Source of the DNA: Carettochelys insculpta
Lineage: Eukaryota > Chordata > Testudines > Carettochelyidae
Assembly (NCBI RefSeq): GCF_033958435.1
Contig: NC_134161.1
Location: 15,686,001-15,750,000 of the forward strand
Length of the DNA stretch: 64,000 nucleotides
Direction: 5' to 3'
The notes below the pieces were generated by a model that was given only the letters and a program-made list of their open reading frames with translations, ran no database searches and had not been told where the DNA came from. Below, piece after piece: positions 10,336 to 23,000 of this stretch. The translations under genes and the position numbers were made by a program. Each line of letters starts with the position of its first letter. The first letter of the stretch is position 1.

Positions 10336-12691
10336 AAAGCAAGACAGTCACTATAACAACTAGCTTAGTCAATGCTGTCCTTTAGACAAGCTCTACAGCT
10401 GTCGGCATCACAGGTACTTCTCAGTAAGAGGAGACAGGAATGTGATTTGCAGCAATGGACACCGCGGCCAATAGGATGCACTCTCATCTACTTCGTGGAT
10501 GGTTCCTAGAACTGTAAAGTGACCGGCATGTCTCAAATGCAACAGAGAACAGAGCAGAGTTCTCATCTCAGCCATTTAGGTCATAATGTGCCTGAGCCCA
10601 GGAGCTGTGAAAGATGGCCCAGGGCATGTGTGAGCATTTCCCTGTGTGGCACATAGTGGCCCAGTGGAGCATCTGGATATTTAAATGAGAGGGATAATTT
10701 CATGAACACAGACAGGTTTTCATGCCAGAATATGGTCAATCAAGCCACCCATTTCAGGGCATAAGAGTATCTCCCACAGCTGTCAGGATGCCTTGACCTT
10801 TTCATATGTAGAACCAACATTGTGTACTGCAGGTGCTTTCTGGAGAAGCTCCAACTTCCTCTGAAGGTGTTTGCAACAGAGACAGGCAGGATCCAAGAGC
10901 AGGCAAGGCAATGGTCTGATTCATCAGCACAACTCTGCTCCACCTGGTGTTGCCACTTCCTTCTGCCTGGTCTCCCTTCAGCAGGGATGGTGGATGTGTC
11001 CTTCCGGAATGAAGACACCAGCCATAAGGAATGTGAGAGGCTGAAGGTGCATCGACTGGCAATGCAGGAGGATAGCTTTTCCAAGTCAGGTCCCTTGAAC
11101 TGGCATAGCGGGAGAACTCTTTCCACAAGCTGCCTCTGACCTGTGACTTTAGATCTGAGCTGTTTGTTCATTCGTGTGAACTCGGCAGTGAAAAATATTA
11201 AAGTTCCCCATTCCTGCAGCTTTTCCCTGTATGTATTGAATCTTAGTTTACTGATGAAATGTGCACTGGAGAAAAAGTTGCTAATCATACAGTTACTGCA
11301 CTCTGCTCCAGCCGCTGCAAAATGTATTACTTCCTGCCTGTGCTGGACAGAGGTCAGAGCCTCAAGACCTTGGTGTCTGTGGGTAAACTGAGCATTGTGA
11401 TGAGGACAAGCTGCAGCAGTACTTGCCTGAGTGACAGGTACACCAGGGTTGTGCAGTCTCCCTGGGCTGCTGCAGCAGACAGTTGCTGCTTTATTGTGAA
11501 GCCTGGGTCAAAGGGAAGTCAGCAGCAGCCGTTCACAAAGTCACTTCTGCGGTATTGCTGTGCAGTTGGTGTGGAATCGGCTCGTGTGTGCAGGTGGCAG
11601 GGGCAGCTGTTCTCCTGCCTGTGTTACTTAGCAGGTCAGGACACCCCACTGTCCCTCAGCACTGTGGGCTGGGCTGAGGTGGTGGCTGGTTGCTCTGATG
11701 CCTTGTGAACGTCAGGGTGAGTAAAGCTGAGTCCTCTAGGGACCATTGCTCCCTTCAGCCAGCCTTTGAGCTCAGCAGAGACCTCCATATGCCTTCACCA
11801 GTGCACCCCAGATACAAGCACACTGACTCTCCCACACGTTCATGCCCACGCTCAGAGACAGGCTCATACAGAGATACACAGCCAGGGTCACCATATAAAA
11901 AGAGGACTCCCCTGAGAGGGCGTGGATCTGTGTCCGTGTCTACCAGCGCACCTTGTATTCATGTGTTACAGTTTATACAGTACAGTAATGCCATGGGAGT
12001 TGATAGATATGAATGCCGAGACGCTCCCTCGCAGGGGTGCCTTCTTATTTGAAACGTCAAATACAGTAACCCTAATGCACACACCAGTGCAGGCTACCCA
12101 GATGTGCACCCACTCAGACACCCCTATTTTCTCCTCCACCCCTTAGCCCCAACAGATCTGAAGGGACTTGGCTGCAGAACCGAAGCTGGGAGCTGCAGCC
12201 AGCTGACGCCAGTACGACGTGGACCTGGCTGAGCAGGGGCTGGCATGGGCAGAGACCTGGCACCTCCCTGCCTCTGCCATCCTCAGTAACAGGACTCAGA
12301 GTGTCCAGTCGGTAGGTCTGACTGGACATTGTCGGGTCTTATCTTAATCTAGACTTTCCACTTGCAAATTGGACGCCTGGCCACCCTATGAATACACCAC
12401 AGATCACCTGCAATGTAATGCTGCAGCAGAGGGCCACCTAGGCTGCATGTGGGTGTGTGCTTGACATGGATGGTGACTCCAGCTGTGGAAGTCAGCAGAT
12501 TTGGAATGTATGTCCTGCAGGAACCAGTGATAGGTTTTCCCCCAAAGGTAGACAATATAAAATACCAATTTTTGGTGGAATGAAAAGTTATGAAAACTGT
12601 TGATACAGAAATGTTGATATAGTTTGTTTGCAATTAGTTAAACAGCATCAGCAATAGTGTCTGATGGGCTTTACAGTCCTGGTGCCTCCAG
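10336..12691. other. Intronic sequence without recognised elements
   Basis: Contains a 182-codon minus-strand frame (10740-11288) and a 149-codon plus-strand frame (11259-11708). Neither shows a domain or a composition suggesting a real protein. No repeat family is recognised. Confidence 0.35.
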
Positions 12692-12711
12692 ACTACATTT
12701 CCCATGATACC
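12692..12711 (+). promoter_or_regulatory. ZNF143/STAF-like motif
   Basis: actacatttcccatgatacc closely matches the ZNF143 (STAF) binding consensus ACTACAATTCCCAKMATGC. It is preceded by gatgggctttacagtcctgg. Such motifs often travel inside old repeats, so occupancy is not implied. Confidence 0.45.
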
Positions 12712-12839
12712 CTATTCCAGACACACTGCTGCTTTGCCTAAAATTAATATTGTGTGAACTAAATTTTCTCTCTAATGAATTTGTAATGAAAAATTCCTGA
12801 CTGACTCAGTCAGGAACTATATTTGCATCTAATTAGCAT

Positions 12840-13825
12840 CAAGGCCAGCTGAAAAGATACATTAACAAAATGTACAGAGAAGGGCAACAAAAATTAGGCA
12901 GGACATGGAACAGCTTCCATGTGAGGAAATATGGAGAAGAACAGGACTGTTCTGCTTAGAAAAAGAGATGATTGGGTGGGGGTACGATAGAGATCCATAA
13001 CAACATGACTGGTGTTAAGAAAGTGAATGGGATGGGGTTATTTACCCTTTCACATAACTCAAGAACCAGGGCTCATCCAATGAAATTAAGATTCAGATGC
13101 TTTGGAACAATCGTAGAGAAGTACTCCTTCACACAGCCTACAGTCATGTTGTGGTTCTCTTTGTCCAGGGGTGTTGCAAAGGCCAAAAGTACAACTGGTT
13201 CACAAATTAGTTAGATGAGTTCAGGTTGGACAGGTCCATCAATTGTTACTAGCCAAGATGGTCAGGGTCACAGCCCCATGCCCTGAGTGTCCCTCAGGCT
13301 ATTGTCTACACTACAGAGCTTTTCAGAAATAACTTATTTTGACATTCTAATGTTGAAATAGGGTATTTTTGAAAAGAGACAGCAGCAGGCACACTAGAGT
13401 GCCCAATTTTGAAATAAGAGCAATGATGGGACGTCTCCCTGGCAGCTAATTGAGTCATAATTGCCTCTGCTTAATACCCACTGAGCCAATTTGAAAACTG
13501 AAAGGGGGAGGGGTTAAAGACAGTTGTTCATTTTGGGGGAGTTACTATGTCAAGTTCAATGCCCTGTTGTTCCAGAATAACGAGCTTTGAGGTGTGGACC
13601 CAATTTTAGTTTCCCACTAAAAGGGGGTTTTCTGCAAAAACAACAGCCAGCAGGGTAGACAAGCCCTGATTCTCTGAGTTCCAGATGCTGGGAATGGAGG
13701 AAGGAATGGACCACCTGTTCTGGTCATTCCCTCCCAAGCATCTGGCATGGGCCACCCATGGAAGACAAGATCCTGGGCTAGATGGACCATTGATCTGACC
13801 AGTGTGACTGTTCTTGTGTTCTTAA
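12840..13825 (+). mobile_element. CR1 LINE 3' portion, interrupted by a MITE
   Basis: Plus-strand translation is CR1-like but broken: RLEKE near 12955, KVNGMGLFTLSHNSRTRAHP near 13020-13080, then YSFTQPTVMLWFSL near 13125. These correspond to the C-terminal part of the ORF in the 16924-18126 copy. The 3' UTR follows (actagccaagatggtcaggg at about 13246). It resumes after an insert with ccagatgctggg and gggctagatggaccattgat, and ends in a decayed gttcttgtgttctta tail. In-frame stops are present, so it is dead. Confidence 0.88.
13295..13663. mobile_element. Foldback MITE inserted in CR1
   Basis: Interrupts the CR1 3' UTR between gtgtccct and the resumption at gattctctgag. The ends are caggctattgtctacac and the inverted gggtagacaag, with gaaataacttattttga-type interior blocks shared with the 6520-6912 element. 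A 4-bp ccct flanks both sides, but this may be part of the inverted repeat rather than a target-site duplication. Confidence 0.72.
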
Positions 13826-15543
13826 TCTCTAAGTCGGGCCATCATCTTCAGAGCAGATAATAGTCTCACACAGCATTTCTTTCAGGCTGTGCGTGTGTTT
13901 TCCTCTTGCTCTCATTAAAGGGCTTCAGTTGTTTTCAAAAATACCCTTACTCTGACATTTCTTTTAATGCGGAAAAACCCATGGCCGAGCGAAGAGCTGT
14001 GCGTCAAAGGTGCCAGGCAGGTTTGTGCCTTTCCAGTAGCAACGACATCAGTCGACACCACCCCGGCTGGCTTTCCAATAAAGCTCTGGCGCTTTGGAGT
14101 ACAGGGATGTGACAATGAAGCAGGGGAGGTTGGAGCCACCCCATGTGCTATTTTGAGGATACAGGTGCTTTAGGCTGTCTGGCTGAAACAAAGCCATTGA
14201 AAGTAATGGCCTGGACAGTCTCACTCCATTACTTTTAATGGGACTGCGACTGTGTGTGCTCAGTAGCAGTGCGCTCACAGGGGCGGAAGCAGATCGGCTG
14301 GTGTCACATTACAGCCAACGCTGGGAGAAAGCCCCCCCAGCAACGGGAGCCCAAGAACTTGCAATAAGTAACAGGGGCTGGCAGCAGATGTGAGGTGGAT
14401 GCGATTGAAAGGAACATAAAGGCATCGGCACCAAGCTGGGAGTTTAACTTAGTCAAGGCCAGTAACATGCTGAGACAGTTGTAGTCTAAGAGACCCCTCC
14501 ACTGCTCCCTGCTCCTCCTCTGTGTCATATGCCTCGGTCTGCACTGCGGCCATCCAGGAGGGTGATGATCAATTTTTCTCCCAGCCCTTGTGCTCATTTT
14601 GAGATTCTCAGGATACTTTTTCACTTGTCTTCCTCAGTCTGGTCACTGCAGTGATGTATGGCAGACCCATGCCATGTCGTGAGCCTCCTTTCAGCCCACG
14701 TTGCTTTGCAAGCATCATGTCAGACCCACAGCTGGTGTAAATCCACATAGCTCCAGTAAGATCTGGCTCTTTGTGTCTGTGGGAATCACTGCGGCCTGCT
14801 ACTGAAGTGCTGCCACCTCTGGGATGTGATGTGGCAGCTGCTTATCGGCAGTGCTACACTGCAGCTTAGGAGAGAGGAGTCCTGTCTCCACCAGCAGTTG
14901 CAAGAAAGTGGAATGAAATTACCCAGCAGAAGGTTGGTTAAGACAATGGGACTAACACCCAACTTGTGAAAAGTACCACAGGCTGACTGCCAGGTCAGGA
15001 CCCAGTGGCACGTCTCATCCAGTGAACGGCATTTGGATGCCTTTCCAAGGCTGAGAGCCCAGGTGGACTTCCTAGTTCCACATCACTCCCTGCAGCACTT
15101 GAATCTCCTTGGAGGCCTCCTTGCCAAGTCTGGACCCAGCCAACAAGAGCATAGCCTGCAGGTGGTGACACCCTCAGCCTGAAGGAGCAGAAACTATGAA
15201 ATCCCACTGTTCTTCAGTGGAGCATGTGAGACCCAGCAGTGAGAGATGACCCCTGTCCAGCCACTTAGTCTCATTTCCCCAGCCAGCATGGCAATAAAGA
15301 GCTTCTCGGCTGGGTTGCTTTACCAAAGGGAACCTCTGCACCACTAGCAATTTGTCCATCACTCATCTCTATTCCCCAACCAGACGACCTGTTCGTGAGC
15401 AGCAGGAGAATGCCTGATAGGGCCCAGCTTTTAGGGTGAATGGTGGCGAGTGTCATCAGCTACATTTTGGAGAGAGAGAAAACGAGGCTCAGCAACTTGT
15501 CCATAATTCTGCAGCTAGCCAAGCAAAGAGCTCAACAAAGCCC
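13826..15543. other. Intronic sequence; faint MIR-like stretch near 15470-15535
   Basis: Includes a 16-bp inverted repeat with 15 of 16 pairs (ccattgaaagtaatgg near 14192, and ccattacttttaatgg near 14227). Near 15470 the text aacgaggctcagcaacttgtcc resembles a decayed MIR. Nothing else is recognised. Confidence 0.4.
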
Positions 15544-15961
15544 TGGGGCGTGGCTACACTAGCCAAAAACTTCGAAAGAAGTTTGCTAATGAAGTGCTGA
15601 AATACATATTCAGTGCCTCATTAGCATGTGGGCGGCCGTGGCACTTCGAAATTGACGCGGTCGCCGCCGTGCGGCTCATCCAGATGGGGCTTCTTTTCGA
15701 AAGGACCCCGCCTACTTCAAAGTACCCTTATTCCTATGAGCAGATGGGAGTAAGGGGACTTTGAGGTAGGCGGGGTCCTTTCGAAAAGGAGCCCTGTCTG
15801 GATGAGCTGCACGGTGGCGAGCCGCGCCAATTTCAAAGTGCCACGGCCGCCCGCATGCTAATGAGGCACTGAATATGTATTTCAGCGCTTCATTAGCAAA
15901 CTTCGAAATGGCCATTTACATGGCCATTTCGAAGTTTTGGGCTAGTGTAGACGTAGCCCTG
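15544..15961. mobile_element. Long palindromic foldback MITE
   Basis: The two halves are reverse complements for almost their whole length. Left blocks include ctacactagccaaaaacttcg, gtttgctaatgaag, aatacatattcagtgcctc and attagcatg; each reappears inverted on the right, ending in gggctagtgtagacgtagccc. The arms are close to 200 bp with a centre near 15750, and TTCGAA occurs repeatedly. There is no coding capacity. A 4-bp ctgg flanks both ends but is ambiguous with the inverted repeat. The element is well preserved, so it is probably younger than the neighbouring CR1 pieces. Confidence 0.88.
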
Positions 15962-16923
15962 GTGTTGTATCCTAGCTCCCACTGGAGAACCCATCGCTGG
16001 GCTTTGACCTGGCACTTAGCTATCGACTGTGATGGGAGTAGAAGCAGGCCTGCTATTGGCCAGTAGCAGAGTGGGCCGTACACAGCTGGGATAACATTGT
16101 GCTTGCTCATGTCCTAGTGAAGACTGGCCAAACAAATTTTGAAAGAATGAGTAATTCCAATCACCATCCCTCCCTGGTGCTAATCCTTAAGCCCTTCTGA
16201 TGTCTGGAAAAATATGGTGCTTGGGGGTCTGAAAGCAGAAGTGGAGAAGCGGCAACTCCTCAAAGATTTTGGGCACCAAACTTCCATTGAAAGCTGGACA
16301 CCAAAATACTGCTGAGGAGCTGGACCAAAGCTCCTGCAGAACGTCTGCTCTTGGGAAATGTTAGGTCCATACAGAAGCTGAAAATGCTTTGCTCCAAAGG
16401 GAAAAGCTGAAATGTTTAGGTTTCCAAGATTTCGCAGAGTTCACTCACACACTTCGAGCCTGATTCCCACGTCAGCCACCACCATTTTCACCTGGCCTTG
16501 CAGATGCTCAGCACTTTTGCAAATCAAGCGTGGGGTTTTCTGAGTGCTTATCTGATCTGAAGCAGCAAAATCTATCACCAGCTGTAGCCTCTCGTCCCGT
16601 ATGGTAGCAGAATAACTGTGGTCTGGTCATCATTACGATTGGGTCATTTCCTTTGGCTGGACGGGGTCTTCCACTGTCAGCTGTTTGGAGAACTCATGCT
16701 GTGCGTCTCAGCAATCAGCCTCCAGCAGCGCAGCCCTTAAGTGATCACCCAGCATTCACTTTCCTGTTCTGCCAGTGCCTGACAGCAGACTGACTCCCCT
16801 GCTGGTACACTGCAAAGCTTCAGTGCCTCAGACACAGCAGCATTTCCGCAGGAAAGGGATGGAGCTGGAATGAGCAGAAAAACTCTTCATCCCTGCAGAT
16901 TTCACCTCTTCTGCGTAATCAGT
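15962..16923. other. Intronic sequence without recognised elements
   Basis: No supported gene or repeat is seen. Confidence 0.35.
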
Positions 16924-18126
16924 GAACATAAGAACATAAGAATGGCCATACTGGGTCAGACCAAAGGTCCATCCAGCCCAGCATCCCATCTGCCGACAGT
17001 GGCCAATGCCAGGTGCCCCAGAGAAGGAGAACAGAAGACAATGATCAAGTGATTTATCTCCTGCCATCCATCTCCTGCCCTTGTTCTGAAGGCTAGGGCA
17101 CCATACTTTATCCCTGGCTAATAGCCATTTATGGACCTAACCTGCAAAAATTTATCAAGCTCTTTTTTAAACCCTAATAGAGTCCTGGCCTTCACAGCCT
17201 CCTCGGGCAAGGAGTTCCACAGGTTGACTGTGCACTGTGTGAAGAAAAATTTCCTTTTATTAGTTTTGAACCTACTACCCATCAATTTCATTTGGTGTCC
17301 CCTAGTTCTTGTATTATGGGAAAAGGTAAATAATTTTTCTATATTCACTTTCTCCACACCATTCATGATTTTATATACCTCTATCATATCGCCCCTCAAT
17401 CGCCTCTTTTCCAAACTGAAAAGTCCCAGTCTCTCTAGCCTCTCCCCATATGGGACCCTTTCCAAGCCCCTAATCATCTTAGTCACCCTTTTCTGAACGT
17501 TTTCTAATGCCAATATATCTTTTTTGAGGTGAGGAGACCACATCTGCACGCAGTACTCAAGATGTGGGCGTACCATAGTTTTATATAGGGGAAGTATGAT
17601 ATCTTTTGTCTTATTATCGATCCCTTTTTTAATAATTCCTAACATCCTATTTGCCTTACTAACTGCCGCTGCACACTGCGTGGATGTCTTCAGAGAACTA
17701 TCCACTATAACTCCAAGATCCCTTTCCTGATCTGTTGTAGCTAAATTTGACCCCATCATGTAGTACGTGTAATTTGGGTTATTTTTTCCAACATGCATTA
17801 CCTTACACTTACCCACATTAAATTTCATTTGCCATTTTGCTGCCCAATCACTCAGTTTGCTGAGATCTTTTTGTAGTTCTTCACAATCCCTTTTGGTTTT
17901 GACTGTCCTGAACAACTTGGTGTCATCTGCAAACTTTGCCACCTCACTGCTTACCTCATTTTCTAGATCATTGATGAACAAGTTGAACAGGATCGGTCCC
18001 AGGACTGACCCCTGGGGAACACCACTAGTTACCCTCCTCCATTGTGAAAATTTACCATTTATTCCCACCCTTTGTTTTCTGTCTTTTAACCAATTCCCGA
18101 TCCATGAAAGTGCCTTATTCATTCCC
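16924..18126 (-). mobile_element. CR1 LINE, 5'-truncated, with open reverse-transcriptase C-terminal frame
   Basis: The minus strand reads through without stops from about 18124 to a stop at 17118, giving roughly 335 CR1-derived codons. Visible reverse-transcriptase features in order are the [20 protein letters not shown] block, the catalytic FADD box (FADDTKLF), [25 protein letters not shown], and the C-terminal thumb/tail region with RGDMIEVYK. After the stop comes the CR1 3' UTR, ending in antisense gttcttatgttcttatg at 16924-16945. The endonuclease domain and the N-terminal half of the reverse transcriptase are missing, so the copy cannot move by itself. The open frame continues a further 55 codons or so into unrelated flanking DNA (18127-18293). 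It lies antisense to KIRREL3. The intact frame suggests a fairly recent insertion. Confidence 0.95.
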
Positions 18127-19814
18127 GGTGGGTGGGGCTGTATTTCCAGTGGCCCTTTGCAATTTGGTTCTTCAGTTGGAGTGAATTTTAGTGGAAGCCA
18201 AAGAGTAAGAATGCAGACTGCAGTTACTAAGCCAAAAGTGTGCATCCTCCCTCCCCAGCCTCTGCTCAGCCCGGTCCTGCAGCATCTCCTCATAGTTTGC
18301 CAATGCAGCTAAGCTACTCTGTGCCAACCCTGACCTGTAGCAGCTTCGCTTCTCAAACGGCTATGCCCCACCAGTATAGCTCTGGGTGTGTCTCCTTTCT
18401 TCAGCACCTGCTCTTCAGTCCAATGTCCCCCAACACAGCTCACTAGAAGCACCTCAGTCCTGATCCACCACACCCACTGCTACTCCAGTGATTGGTCTCT
18501 TGCCACCAACAATCTCTACCCTTGCTAAACGGGACCATGATCTGTGATACTTTTCCAGTGGTTGTGGGTGGCTGGGTTTATGCCATCACATTCATTTCAA
18601 GACCAGATCAGCAAATTTAAAGGCTAATAAATGTTACCAGTGCACTGCCTCCAGCTTTCATTTCATCAGGACAACCAAAGTCCTATCTAAAACCCTCCAG
18701 ACTCCACATCTCATAAAACCCAAGAGAAAAACCAGAGCTATGCAAGTTCCTTCCTTCAATTTTTCAGAGCACACGTGCTCACTGTGTGTGTCTCTTTTAT
18801 CTCTCAGAGAGAAAGGCGACTTAAGGTATCCTGTGAAATTGCTGAGAGTTGGGAAGGGAGGAAAAAATCTGAGGGAAAAAAAAATAGAAGATGAAGACTG
18901 GAAAAAATAAAGCCTCAGATGAACAAAAATTGCAGCCGTGCTGTGCAGTAACCGGCAAATACAATTTAATTATAAGATACAGAGCCGTAATGTCATTTGC
19001 AAGGCTGGGGCATGATTTCTCCATAATAGAAGGACCACAGGGTTCCCCTCCTCAGACTGCTGTGCCATGTCATCTTCAAACGATAGGCTGAATGCACTTC
19101 AGCGCTTTCTCCACTTTGGGATGGGTTTAACGAGCCCGCAGCATTTGGGTTTGAAGTACTCGGGGCAGCTGGGTTGGGAGGACTCCGAGCAATGGAGTTT
19201 GATGGCTTCAGGACTTCTGGGCTTGAAGAGACCAATAATCAGGGCAGTTAGCCAAAAGGGCCAAGCAAAGAGCATATTTCACAGTCCTTCACAGGTTTTC
19301 ACTGAGGGCTCTGGGACTCTGGAGCTGGGCCTCTGTCCACTTTGGTCCAGCTTGATCTGAATCTGCTGCAAAGTCTCGCTGTCAACCAGGCTTTTCCTCG
19401 TGGGGAGGTGGTAGTCAGGGTGGGGAGAAGTTTCAGGCTCATGGTCTGGGAGGAACATAATGGGGGTGACTCCTGTCTTTGTACAGCTGTTTAGAGCTGC
19501 ATTGGGGCACATTTTCTTACCCACAGAAATAAATGAATAAATAAATGACGCTGCAATCCCTGGATGCTAGGCGCACTCACTGGGGCTGTTGGTAATAGGG
19601 TGCAGTTTGCATTGCTGATGGCACAAATTCAGTGAGAGTAGAATATTTAGGGTGGCTGCAACTGACCCTAGAATAGAGAGCGTGATGATGAAGGTGATGA
19701 GTCCTCCCTCCACGCCACTGCCTGATTTTACACCTAGATTCATGTCAAATCTTTTTTTTCCCAAAATAGTTTTCCCTCCTTTCTGATTTTTGCACTGGGT
19801 TTTGGCCTCTATCT
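18127..19814. other. Intronic sequence without recognised elements
   Basis: No repeat family or exon is recognised. Confidence 0.35.
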
Positions 19815-20085
19815 ACAGTCTGAGTGCCAGTGATACTTCTTAAAGTCGCTAATAGTCCTACTTACAACAGGTGCGTTAATTAATAAATGAAGTTGCGGAG
19901 CTTTCCTGTTTAGGTGGTGGTTGGTAGCATTAGTTGGTCTTTTGTTAATCCCCAGACAGCCTGGCTTTGAGCAAGCTCCCGGCTGCATGGGGAAGGAGGA
20001 GCAGGACTGAGCTCCTGGCTCCAAGGCTGATGACTGTTGGCTCATGTGCTGCTCTTGGTACCTGTGCTGGGGGTTGCTGACCCTG
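19815..20085 (-). mobile_element. hAT-like MITE, truncated (same family as 42538-42867)
   Basis: From gtctgagtgccagtgatac to gggttgctgaccctg the sequence follows the 42538-42867 element block by block: taaagtcgctaatag, gagctttcctgtttaggtgg, cagcctggctttgagcaa. The left inverted terminus is missing; the right terminus gttgctgaccctg is present. Strand is arbitrary. Confidence 0.85.
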
Positions 20086-23000
20086 GTGCTAAAAAGTGCT
20101 TTTGATTTTGTTAAACAGCTACAATTCTGCGCCCCAGAGGTGGCTGCATTTCAAGGGATGGGTGAGGTTTTCCCAGTGCACAGAACCTGATAACACAGAT
20201 TTGTCCATTGACTGTGACAGGAACATGATTTATGAAGTGCTCTGGGATCCTTCAGGTGAGAGATCACTGGAGAAATTCATGCTACCATTTGATAGGCTCA
20301 ATGTGCTTGATGCACACTCTGTTTTGTAGCCTTCTCCAGTAGGATAACACCAGTTTCCTGATTCCCCACCTCTTTCTCAGGTGACATACAAAGTGGAAGC
20401 TCTTGGTCCCCTATGTCACAAGCCAAGGAAGGGAGGAGAGCAGCCAGGGACCCATCAGTACTGCACGCAACCCTTGTCAGGCTACCCCCACCCCCAGCAA
20501 GCAGGAGTTCAGGACAGAGCTGCCAAGCAGATGAGGAGGCAGGAGACAGACAGCTCCGGGGCATGTGAGACTCTGGACACACGAGACGAATGCCCAGAGG
20601 AGACAGCAGATGGACGGAGCAAAGAGGCGCCAAGCAAACTCCTCATTCTTTCTGCCTGGGAGGAGTCTAAAAGGCTCTTAGGATGGCAACAGCCCCTGCT
20701 GGCTGGCAAAGTACCTCTACTGAAGTGTGAAGGAGACAGATGTGACTGTCACCTGGTCCCCCTTGGCTTACCCTGTCTGAGCTGACAGCGGTTCCTCTCT
20801 GAAGAGACAGGGAACACTCAGCAACCAGCATTCACCTCTTGCAAGGAGCCAGTGAAGGGCAGGTGGGGTGTAAGGAAGGCTCGTGTATTGTCCCAAATTG
20901 CTGTTGATCATGGACTGGAAGAGTCAAGAGGTCACTGAAGAAGACCAGTGCTTAATATTCGGTGTTTTATCCTGGGCTTCAGAGCCAGAGGCCTTCTCCT
21001 GTCCTCCATGCCGTGAGCCAATGCCAAGAAGCAAGAGGCTTTATTTGGGGCATGACTGTAGAAACAAATCCAAGAGGCTTTCAGTCAAATCATCTGCTCG
21101 AGTTAAAAAGACACAGCTTTATGGAAGTCAACGGAGCTACCTCGCTTGGCATTCGATGAAGATCTGGGCCTGTGTTGGACCCAGGAAGACCAGGAGGAAA
21201 CTTAGCTTGATGAAAGGACAACACAGCGGGAACCAAGATTCAGTGTTGAAAAAATCTATGAAAATAATGCTGCTTGGGAGGAATAATTTGGATTATTCCT
21301 CCATATTGCAAGGTTGGGTGTGAATTTTGCCCACTCAGGAAAAGATGTGAGCATCACGGGGCACAGCTGAGTGAAAGCTTCCCTCAGCATAGTCGGCAAA
21401 AATCCAAACAAAAATGTGAGAAAGGATAAACAGGATAGAAAATAATACCACTGAGATATCATCTCATTATGGAAATCAGGGGCAGGCCATCAGCTTGAAC
21501 ACTGATTGCAGTTCTGAGAAAGCATCTGGGAAAAGAGGCAGCAGAACCGGAAGGAGTCCAGGGAGAAGCAATGAAATTTTTTTGAGAAGTGGAGAGACTT
21601 CTGAAAGCAGAGCTCCCAGAAGGGTGTGGGGTGAGGTTCTGTCTCCCCTCTCCATAGCTTAGAAGGGCTGAGTGACACCAACATGCCTGGAAGGCACCAG
21701 TTCTGGCCAGGCAGGATTCCCCCGGTGCTGGCATTGCAGACAGCCAGCAATAAGTCCGTCTTTCCAGAGCTCCCTGGCATACGTGCCCTGCTATGGGTGG
21801 GAGGGGCACATCAGGGCAGAGCTACAATGCAGTGCTGCAGGTGCTCCAACTCATAGCATAGTCCCAACGAGGCTGTCGTGGGTTAGATTATGATTACCAT
21901 TTTTGACCTTCCCAAAAAGTGGATACCCCTGAGATGGAGTGTATGTGTATCAGTATCTATGCACTCACGCTGCATTAATGTACTAGATAGGCTATAACAC
22001 ATGAATACAACATGGCTTGGTCGACAGTAATACAGATATGCTCCCTCTCCAGGTTGTCCACTTTTTTACATAGTAACCCTGTGTGGGTCATCCATCTGCA
22101 CCTCAAACTGAGGTGTAGCATGGGTGGGCAGGTTAGCACTAGTTTTAAGGGAGGCAGTATGGCTAAAATATCGGTGAAGTTGCAGCAGCACAGACCTGCT
22201 GTGGCCCAGGAAGGAGAGTACATATTAAAGGCACCAGTGACCTTGTATAGGAATAGCTATTACCCACACTAGCTATGTTACAGATAGCGGGGGTAGCAGG
22301 GGCAGCTTTGATCACAGCTCTGGCTCTGGCTTGACCCCTAGCTCTGGTACCTGGTAGCTGACTCTGGCACTCACCCTCAACTTTGTTCCCTGACCTGGAA
22401 CCCTTAAAGAAATCTGTCCATTGGTTAGTCCCAAAGTTTCCACCCTTCAGCGCCAAAAAGACTGGACCAACCAGGGGGGTGCGAGGAACCCAAGATGGGA
22501 CCAAATTGAAATGCCAGGTCCACACACTCCTGGAGTTAAGAGAAGTTTGGATCGTGGGGCAGAGCCCTCTGAAGTGCCCCTCCTTAAAAATGCCCCTTCA
22601 GAATACAAGTTCAGCTGTGCCATCGTCAGGTGAAACTCACCCCTGTGCAGAGGGCTACTCTAGGGACATTGTCAAAATAGGACTTTTAATGCATACATAC
22701 ACCTCTGCCCAGGGTAGATCTGCATCAACCCTTATTAACATGAACAGGATTTCCACATCTTTGGACAGCTAAAGAATAATCCCTCCCCCTCAGCGGCATT
22801 TAGGACACAGGGCAATCAGCTGGCAAGAATCTTTGCACCGCCTGTTTACCTCTAGCGATGGATTCTTAAAAGTCAGATTGTGGTCCTATAGGGACACGCT
22901 GAACTGAACCTCTGCCTTTAAGATTTTATTTGTGCGATAAATGGATGACAAAGACGTTTGCAAGCAGATAATGCAATAAATAGGTTTGTAAACGCAATCT

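Noticed and set aside
10740..11288. 182-codon minus-strand frame overlapping a 105-codon plus-strand frame
   Set aside because: No domain, no conserved-looking segments, frames mirror each other.
18127..18293. N-terminal extension of the CR1 reverse-transcriptase frame
   Set aside because: The extension has no CR1 similarity; it is flanking DNA read through by chance.
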